27,372 nt of DNA from JBPCPM01 sp050999155. GTDB taxonomy: Bacteria > Actinomycetota > Thermoleophilia > Solirubrobacterales > 70-9. The position numbers and the translations under genes are program-made. This document shows positions 22,357-27,372 of this stretch, piece by piece. Each line of letters begins with the position of its first letter. Position 1 is the first letter of the stretch. A model generated the notes under the pieces. It was given only the letters and a program-made list of their open reading frames with translations, was not told the origin of the DNA and made no database searches. The stretch is taken from assembly GCA_050999155.1 (NCBI GenBank), contig JBPCPM010000122.1:1-27372 (forward strand), read 5' to 3'.

Positions 22357-24237
22357 ATGGAGCCCACGACCGAAACGCCCGAGCCCGCCCTTGCCCAGGA
22401 CGCCTCGGAGGTCGCCTGGGAACTCGATGACCTGCTGACCGGCGCCCCCGGCGTCGCCGATCAGGCAGACGCGGCTCCGGCCGACGCGGTCGACCGGCTT
22501 CTCGACGAGGCGACCGAGCGCTCCGAGCGGTTCGCCGGCACCCACCAGGGCTCGGTCGCCGAGCTCGACGCCGACGGCATGGCCGCGGCCATGCGCGACC
22601 TGGAGGCCATCTCCGAGCTCGCCTCCCGGGCGGGCAACTACGCCCAGCTGCGCTTCGCGACCGACACGGCCGACCCCGAGCGCGGCGCCTTGATGCAGCG
22701 GGTCCGCGAGCGCGGCACCGCGATCTCGACCAGGCTCCTGTTCTTCGAGCTCGAGTGGGCGGCGATCGAGGACGCGCGCGCCGAGGAGCTCCTGGCCAAC
22801 GACGCGCTGGAGTTCTGCCGCCACCACCTGCGCTCCGAGCGCCGCTACCGGCCCCACCTGCTCTCCGAGCCCGAGGAACGGGTGATGACCGAGAAGCACC
22901 TGACCGGACGCAGCGCCTGGGGCCGGCTGTTCGCCGAGCTGACCTCGGCCATCCGGGTGACCCTGCCCGACGTGGCCCGCAACGGCGACGACGCGACGAG
23001 CGAGGTACCGCTGGACTCCGCCCTGAGCAACCTCACCTCCCCCGACCGCGACGTGCGGGCCGCGGTCGCCGAGGCGGTCACCGAGTCCCTGCAGCCGGGC
23101 CTGCGGACCCGCGCGTACCTGTTCAACACGCTGCTGGCCGACAAGGCGGTCGACGATCGCCTGCGCGACTACCCACACTGGCTGGCCACCCGCAACCTGG
23201 CCAACGAGGCCTCCGACGAGTCGGTCCAGGCCCTGGTCGACGCGGTGACCTCGCGGTATGAGATCGCGCGCCGCTGGTACCGCCTCAAGGCCCAGATCCT
23301 CGGCGTCGACACGCTCGCCGACTACGACCGGATGGCCACGCTCACCCTCGAAGAACCCGAGATCGCCTGGCCCCAGGCCCGGGGGATGGTCCTCGAGGCC
23401 TACCGCTCCTTCTCCCCCGCCCTGGCTGACGCCGCGCAGCGGTTCTTCACCGGCGGCTGGATCGATGCCCCGGTCCGTGACAACAAGCGCGGCGGCGCGT
23501 TCTGCGCCTACGCGGTCCCCTCCGTGCACCCATACGTGATGCTCAACTGGACGTCGAAGTCCCGCGACGTTCTCACCCTCGCCCACGAGCTCGGCCACGG
23601 CGTGCACGCCTACCTGGCCGCCGGCCAGGGCCTGTTTCACCAGGGCACGCCGCTGACCCTGGCCGAGACGGCCTCGGTCTTCGGTGAGGAGCTGGTATTC
23701 GCCAACCTCCTCGAGCAGGCAGACACCCCGGCCGAGCGCCTGACCCTGCTGGCCGAGAGCATCGAGGGCTCGATCGCCACGGTCTTCCGCCAGATCTCGA
23801 TGAACCGATTCGAGCATTCGGTGCACACCGCTCGCCGCGACGAGGGCGAGCTGGCCGTCGAGCGGATCAGCGAGCTATGGACCACGAGCCAGACCGACCT
23901 CTTCGGCGACTCGGTCGAGGTGACCGACAACTACGCGTCGTGGTGGTCGTATGTCCCGCACTTCATCAACACGCCCGGGTACGTCTACGCCTACGCCTAC
24001 GGCCAGCTGCTGGCCCTGTCGGTGTACCGCCGCTACCAGGAGGAGGGCCCGGACTTCGAGCCCCGCTACCGCGAGCTGCTCGCCGCGGGCGGCTCACGCC
24101 CCCCCGAGGAGCTGGGCCAGATCGTCGGCATCGACCTCGCCGACCCGGGCTTCTGGAACAGCGGCCTGGACCTCGTCGAGGGCCAGCTCGAGCAAGCCGA
24201 GAAGGCAGCCCGCGAGGCCGGGCACCTCGACGGCTGA
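22357..24237 (+). CDS. pepF: M3-family zinc oligopeptidase, PepF type
   Basis: A 626-residue cytoplasmic metallopeptidase that cleaves short peptides. The zinc motif is HELGHGVHAYLA with H410, E411 and H414, and the third ligand is in ETASVFGEE at about E437. The oligoendopeptidase F N-terminal helical domain occupies about the first 200 residues (WELDDLL..., LRFATDTADPERG, FFELEW), and the C-terminal NTPGYVYAYAYGQLLALSVY block is typical of the family. Two starts compete: GTG 22348 and ATG 22357. I chose the ATG because TAGAGT at 22344-22349 would be its -10 box and overlaps the GTG. A 10-bp hairpin follows its stop. Confidence 0.93.
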   Translation: MEPTTETPEPALAQDASEVAWELDDLLTGAPGVADQADAAPADAVDRLLDEATERSERFAGTHQGSVAELDADGMAAAMRDLEAISELASRAGNYAQLRFATDTADPERGALMQRVRERGTAISTRLLFFELEWAAIEDARAEELLANDALEFCRHHLRSERRYRPHLLSEPEERVMTEKHLTGRSAWGRLFAELTSAIRVTLPDVARNGDDATSEVPLDSALSNLTSPDRDVRAAVAEAVTESLQPGLRTRAYLFNTLLADKAVDDRLRDYPHWLATRNLANEASDESVQALVDAVTSRYEIARRWYRLKAQILGVDTLADYDRMATLTLEEPEIAWPQARGMVLEAYRSFSPALADAAQRFFTGGWIDAPVRDNKRGGAFCAYAVPSVHPYVMLNWTSKSRDVLTLAHELGHGVHAYLAAGQGLFHQGTPLTLAETASVFGEELVFANLLEQADTPAERLTLLAESIEGSIATVFRQISMNRFEHSVHTARRDEGELAVERISELWTTSQTDLFGDSVEVTDNYASWWSYVPHFINTPGYVYAYAYGQLLALSVYRRYQEEGPDFEPRYRELLAAGGSRPPEELGQIVGIDLADPGFWNSGLDLVEGQLEQAEKAAREAGHLDG

Positions 24238-24240
24238 CGG

Positions 24241-24264
24241 CCCGCCGTCCGGTTGGACGGCGGG
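24241..24264. terminator. 10-bp hairpin after pepF
   Basis: CCCGCCGTCC (24241-24250), loop GGTT, then GGACGGCGGG (24255-24264), a perfect stem three bases after the pepF stop. No T-run follows in either direction. Because the 22-residue membrane-peptide gene ends nearby on the other strand, this stem may serve as a bidirectional terminator. Confidence 0.6.
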
Positions 24265-24287
24265 GTGGCGTTGGCCCCCCGACCTCT

Positions 24288-24356
24288 CTAGGTCAGCAGG
24301 ACGATGAGCAGGATGACCACGATGATCAGGACGAGCGTCGAGATTCCGATGCGCAT
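24288..24356 (-). CDS. 22-residue single-helix membrane peptide
   Basis: An ORF too short for usual gene callers. After MRIGIST the peptide is an unbroken run of Leu, Ile and Val to a final Thr, one ideal transmembrane helix with a positive N-terminus. AAGGAG lies six bases before the ATG at 24356, one of the better ribosome binding sites in the window. Upstream on the same strand, TTGCCG (24427-24432) and TTAAAG (24403-24408) form a promoter candidate with an 18-base spacer. The stop lies inside a short stem (GACCT 24281-24285 with AGGTC 24290-24294). Such peptides often bind and modulate membrane proteins or form part of type I toxin systems; nothing here decides which. Confidence 0.6.
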   Translation of the reverse strand: MRIGISTLVLIIVVILLIVLLT

Positions 24357-24402
24357 GTGGAACTCCTTGCAGTTGCGGTTGACCGCCTCCAAGAGCGGCG
24401 AT

Positions 24403-24439
24403 CTTTAAGTTCCCGAGTCGGTCGGACGGCAAACGGCAA
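24403..24439 (-). promoter_or_regulatory. Candidate promoter of the 22-residue peptide
   Basis: Minus-strand TTGCCG (24427-24432) with TTAAAG (24403-24408) at an 18-base spacer; the -35 hexamer is identical to that of the DUF302 lipoprotein promoter. A second TTGCCG (24434-24439) repeats seven bases upstream. The -10 is imperfect. The leader to the ATG would be about 40 bases and carries the ribosome binding site. Confidence 0.4.
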
Positions 24440-24449
24440 ACGCCGCTGC

Positions 24450-25859
24450 TCAGCCGGTGACGAGGGGGAGCAGCGCCTGCAGCTTGAGCTCGGTCTCGGC
24501 CAGCTCCGCGGTGGGATCCGAGGCACCCACCACACCGACGCCGGCGAACAGGTGGGCGGTGCGGTCGCGCAGCAGGGCGCTGCGCAGGGCCACGCAGAAG
24601 TCTCCGTCCTCGGCGGCGTCCATCCATCCCACCGGCCCGGCGTACCAGCCCCGGTCCATCTGCTCCAGGGGAGCGAGCAGCTCGCGAGCCAGGTCCCACG
24701 GCTCGCCACCTACGGCGGGCGTCGGGTGCAGGCGAGCAGCCAGCTCGACCGCCCCATGGGCCTGGGAAAGCAGGGCGTGGATCGGCGTCGCGAGGTGCTG
24801 GATGTTGGCCACCTGGATGACGACCGGGTCCGGCTCGGCCTGCACCCACACGCTCCACGGCCGCAGCGTGCGCTGGATCCGCTCGACCACGACCTCGTGC
24901 TCGCGGCGGTCCTTGGCCGACCGCAGCAGCTGTTCGCCCAGGTGGTCGTCGAGCGCGGGGTCGGCGCTACGGCGGGTCGAGCCCGCCAGGGCGACGGTCG
25001 AGGCGCCCTGGCCGCGACGACGGACCAGCAGCTCCGGGCTGGCGCCGCAGAACGCGGCTTCCGGGGTGCCGACGGCGAAGCAGAAACACGACGGGAAGCT
25101 CTCGCGCAGCGCCCCGAACAGGGCGCCGGCGTCGTAGGCCGTCGGGGCCTGCACACGGACTTCGCGGGCCAGGACGACCTTGTCGAGCCGACCCGCCCGG
25201 ATCGCCGCCGCGGCCTGGCTGACCGCGTCCTCGAAGTCCCCCGGGGCGCGGGCGCTGGAGACCGAGCAGCGGCCGGTCGGCCAAGGGTCGCGCATCGGCA
25301 GGCGGTGGTCCCCGAGGCGGGCCAGGCGGCCCTCGAGCGCCCGGCGGCCGGCCGCGATGTCGGCCTCGTCGCGTACCAACGCCGCGGCGGTCACCGTCGT
25401 ATGGCCGTCCCGGCAGGCCAGGGCCAGCTCGGGGCAGGCCATCCGCGCCGGGGCGAACGATGACCAGGGTCCGCTGGCCGCCCCGTCGGGAGCGAAGCTC
25501 ATACCGCCCACCCAGACCGGCCCGGCGCCCGGCTCGAGCTCCTCGTCGCCCGACGAACAGCGCGACGCCATCAGCTCCGCGGTCTCCCCGATCAGGTCGG
25601 AGGCCCGGTCCGGGCCCCGTGTCACGACGGCGTGCGCCTCGCCGAGCCCGGCCAGGGCGAAGCCCTCGTCGGGCTGCTCCCAGCAGAACCAGCGGTCGTC
25701 GGCCAGCCGGCCGCCGACGGCCTCCGCCGCCGGGTCCAGCGCCGCCCCATCCACCCGTACGCTCGCGGTGGCCAAGGTGGGCCGGGGCCGACGAGCCGCG
25801 TTCGCCAGCGCGGTGTCGAAGTGCTCGAGGAGCGTCGCCGCAGCGGCTTCGACCGTCAC
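24450..25859 (-). CDS. menF: Isochorismate synthase
   Basis: MenF converts chorismate to isochorismate, feeding MenD. The protein is about 469 residues from GTG 25859, with the chorismate-binding domain in the C-terminal half. Visible blocks: LDKVVLAREVRV, FCFAVGTPEAAFCGASPELLVRRRG, VALAGSTRRS, KDRREHEVVVERI, NIQHLATPI, RLHPTPAVGGEPWDLA, RGWYAGPVGWMDAAEDGDFCVALRSALL and AGVGVVGASDPTAELAETELKLQALL. Anthranilate and salicylate synthases share the fold; the men neighbours and the HPTPAVGG style support isochorismate synthase. The start is uncertain: there is no clear ribosome binding site and the frame extends back into ilvN. It begins about 13 bases after ilvN, so it is the last gene of an ilvB-ilvN-menF unit. 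Confidence 0.92.
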   Translation of the reverse strand: MTVEAAAATLLEHFDTALANAARRPRPTLATASVRVDGAALDPAAEAVGGRLADDRWFCWEQPDEGFALAGLGEAHAVVTRGPDRASDLIGETAELMASRCSSGDEELEPGAGPVWVGGMSFAPDGAASGPWSSFAPARMACPELALACRDGHTTVTAAALVRDEADIAAGRRALEGRLARLGDHRLPMRDPWPTGRCSVSSARAPGDFEDAVSQAAAAIRAGRLDKVVLAREVRVQAPTAYDAGALFGALRESFPSCFCFAVGTPEAAFCGASPELLVRRRGQGASTVALAGSTRRSADPALDDHLGEQLLRSAKDRREHEVVVERIQRTLRPWSVWVQAEPDPVVIQVANIQHLATPIHALLSQAHGAVELAARLHPTPAVGGEPWDLARELLAPLEQMDRGWYAGPVGWMDAAEDGDFCVALRSALLRDRTAHLFAGVGVVGASDPTAELAETELKLQALLPLVTG

Positions 25860-25872
25860 GCGCGTGAGGTGA

Positions 25873-26427
25873 TCAGGTCTCGGCGCGGCCGCGGGCCAGC
25901 GCGACCTCGCCGGTGCGGACCATCTCGACAAGGCCATGGGGCCGGACGAGCTGCTCGAAGGCCTCGAGCTTGTCGGCGGTGCCGGTCAGCTCGATGGTCA
26001 TGGTGCGCCGGGTCACGTCGACGACGCTGCCGCGGAAGATCTCGGCGAACTGGGCGATCTCGGCCCGGCTCTCCACGGGGGCGTTGACCTTGAACAGCGC
26101 CAGCTCCCGGGTGATCGTCGTCTCCGGGTCCATGTCGCGGATCTTGATCACGTTGACCAGCTTGTGCAGCTGCTTGGTGACCTGGTCGATCGGGTGCTTG
26201 GCCCCGTCGAGGGTCAGGGTCACCCGTGAGGTGTCCGGGTCGGCGGTCGGTCCGACCGCCAGCGTGTCGATGTTGAAACCGCGGCGGCTGAACAGCCCGG
26301 CGACCCGGGCGAGCACGCCCGGCTTGTTCTCGACGGTCAGCGACAGGACGTGCTTGCGGCCCGTGCGCTGGCGGCCGACGGCGAGCTCGGAGAGCTCGAG
26401 GACGTTGGAAGGTCCGGGCTTGTCCAT
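25873..26427 (-). CDS. ilvN: Acetolactate synthase small (regulatory) subunit
   Basis: IlvN binds the IlvB catalytic subunit, activates it and confers valine feedback inhibition. The 184-residue protein has an N-terminal ACT domain (about 27-98: HVLSLTVENKPGVLARVAGLFSRRGFNIDTLAVGPT, the glycine-rich valine-binding segment) and the C-terminal ACT-like domain (FKVNAPVESRAEIAQFAEIFRGSVVDVTRRTMTIELTGTADKLEAF). This is the long two-domain form common in actinobacteria. The ATG at 26427 has AGGAGG six bases upstream; that site overlaps the ilvB stop (TAGGAGG), so the two genes are closely coupled. Confidence 0.97.
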   Translation of the reverse strand: MDKPGPSNVLELSELAVGRQRTGRKHVLSLTVENKPGVLARVAGLFSRRGFNIDTLAVGPTADPDTSRVTLTLDGAKHPIDQVTKQLHKLVNVIKIRDMDPETTITRELALFKVNAPVESRAEIAQFAEIFRGSVVDVTRRTMTIELTGTADKLEAFEQLVRPHGLVEMVRTGEVALARGRAET

Positions 26428-26437
26428 GGCTGGCCTC

Positions 26438-27372
26438 CTAGCCGACCATGTCCCGGGCGGCGGCGCCAGCCGGGATCATGGGGTAGCAGTTCTCCTCGCG
26501 GGTCACGCGGCAGTCCAGCAGGGCCGGGCCGTCGTGGGCAATCGCCTCGCGCATCGCGTCCTCGACCTCGTCGCGCTTTTCGACCTTGCCGCCCCAGGCG
26601 CCGAACGCCTCGGCGAGCTTGGTCCAATCGGGGCTCGGGCCCATCTCGACGGACATGTAGCGCTTGTCCCAGAACAGCTCCTGCCACTGGCGGACCATGC
26701 CCATGTAACCGTTGTTCATGAGGAACACCTTGACCGGGATGTCGTGGTGGACCGCGGTGGCCATCTCCTGGATGTTCATGATCAGCGAGCCGTCCCCGGC
26801 GAGGCACACGACCTCGCGGTCGGGGCAGGCGACCTTGGCGCCGATCGCAGCCGGCAAGCCGAAGCCCATCGTGCCCAGACCGCCGGAGTTCAGCCACTGG
26901 CGGGGACGGTTGAAGTCGTAGTACTGGGCACACCACATCTGGTGCTGGCCGACGTCGGAGGTGATGATCGCCTCGCCGCCGGTGGCCCGGTGCATGGCCT
27001 GGACCATGAACTGCGGCTTGATCTCGCCGGTGCCCGGATCGTCGTAGCCCAGCGGATGCTCGTCGCGCCATGCGTTGATCGTCTCCCACCATTCGCTCAT
27101 GCGGTCGGGGTCGGGCTGCAGGGCCCGGTACTCACGCACCAGCTTCGGCAGGATGCTCTTGGCGTCGCCGACGATCGGGATGTGGGCGGGGACGTTCTTG
27201 GAGATCTCCGCCGGGTCGACGTCGATGTGGATGAACTTCGCCCGGGGCGCGAACTCCGAGAGCTTGCCGGTGATCCGATCGTCGAACCGGGCGCCGATGG
27301 CGACGATCAGGTCGGCCTGGTCCATCGACCAGTTCGCCGCCCGGGTTCCGTGCATGCCGAGCATGCCCAGCC
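26438..27372 (-). CDS. ilvB: Acetolactate synthase large subunit, partial (5' end outside window)
   Basis: The last ~311 residues of the thiamine-diphosphate enzyme that condenses two pyruvates, or pyruvate and 2-oxobutyrate, to acetohydroxy acids. The window holds the end of the middle FAD-binding domain (MLGMHGTRAANWSMDQADLIVAIGARFDDRITGKL...HIDVDPAEI) and the full C-terminal domain: SDVGQHQMWCAQYY, SGGLGTMGFGLPAAIGA and the cofactor motif GDGSLIMNIQEMATA...NN, followed by GMVRQWQELFW with the herbicide-contact tryptophan region typical of anabolic enzymes. This separates it from poxB, also in the window. The frame runs off the end at 27372 with no stop, so the upstream promoter or attenuator cannot be seen. 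Confidence 0.97.
   Translation of the reverse strand, partial: LGMLGMHGTRAANWSMDQADLIVAIGARFDDRITGKLSEFAPRAKFIHIDVDPAEISKNVPAHIPIVGDAKSILPKLVREYRALQPDPDRMSEWWETINAWRDEHPLGYDDPGTGEIKPQFMVQAMHRATGGEAIITSDVGQHQMWCAQYYDFNRPRQWLNSGGLGTMGFGLPAAIGAKVACPDREVVCLAGDGSLIMNIQEMATAVHHDIPVKVFLMNNGYMGMVRQWQELFWDKRYMSVEMGPSPDWTKLAEAFGAWGGKVEKRDEVEDAMREAIAHDGPALLDCRVTREENCYPMIPAGAAARDMVG

Noticed and set aside
22333..23826. 838-residue minus-strand frame fusing the MDR reductase to an N-terminal domain
   Set aside because: The additional ~500 residues are the antisense shadow of pepF; a leaderless start at 22332 fits the family.
1..27372. Mobile elements, prophage, CRISPR array, tRNA or rRNA genes, defence systems
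   Set aside because: No transposase, integrase, Cas or restriction-modification motifs, no spaced direct-repeat array and no tRNA-like cloverleaf noticed on reading both strands.

Overview
This window is chromosomal DNA from a high-GC actinobacterium. GTG and TTG starts are frequent, many genes sit directly behind a -10 box with no ribosome binding site, and the pathway set is menaquinone plus branched-chain amino acid plus serine synthesis. Gene content and protein style suggest the Thermoleophilia/Solirubrobacterales, but that is inference; no rRNA or marker gene is present. The first ~100 bases are C-homopolymer rich and look like an unreliable contig end. The right end cuts through ilvB. 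No tRNA, rRNA, CRISPR array, insertion sequence or phage gene was found. Coding density is very high and the longest gene-free stretch is only about 200 bases (3361-3557).

Layout. 1-3360 (minus strand): a small secreted protein of unknown function, then a class V aminotransferase and serA, joined by a one-base TGATG overlap. 3558-3950 (plus): a single-domain cupin. 3995-8440 (minus): ilvC, then an FMN-dependent glutamate-synthase-like gene interrupted by an in-frame TAG, then poxB. 8487-9548 (minus): a lipoprotein with two tandem DUF302 domains. 9635-11566 (minus): an alkane hydroxylase gene (alkB) followed by a TetR-type regulator, with no rubredoxin gene nearby. 11658-19841: the menaquinone cluster on both strands: menE (minus); menB-menA-menC and a class III adenylate cyclase (plus); menH (minus); menD and a flavin amine oxidase (plus). 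21310-24237: a divergent pair, a zinc-independent MDR-family reductase and a PepF-type M3 metallopeptidase. 24288-24356: a 22-residue membrane peptide. 24450-27372 (minus): ilvB (partial), ilvN and menF.

How it fits together. MenF, MenD, MenH, MenC, MenE, MenB and MenA cover the o-succinylbenzoate route from chorismate to demethylmenaquinone; only the hotdog thioesterase and the final methyltransferase (MenG/UbiE) are missing. PoxB passes electrons from pyruvate to the quinone pool and so may use the product. IlvB/IlvN and IlvC are usually neighbours; here about 17 kb of men and accessory genes lie between them, and menF has joined the ilvBN transcription unit. SerA and the aminotransferase probably work together in serine or glyoxylate metabolism.

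Most notable observations: the TAG-split glutamate-synthase-like gene; a recurring leaderless-promoter design (TANNNT 6-10 bases before the start codon), including a symmetric menH/menD divergent promoter and overlapping opposed -10 boxes between the reductase and pepF; a previously uncalled 22-residue transmembrane peptide; an 18-codon ORF that bridges menA to menC by overlapping stop/start codons; an Rv1264-like cyclase in the men operon; and three half-sites phased at exactly 30 bases upstream of alkB.
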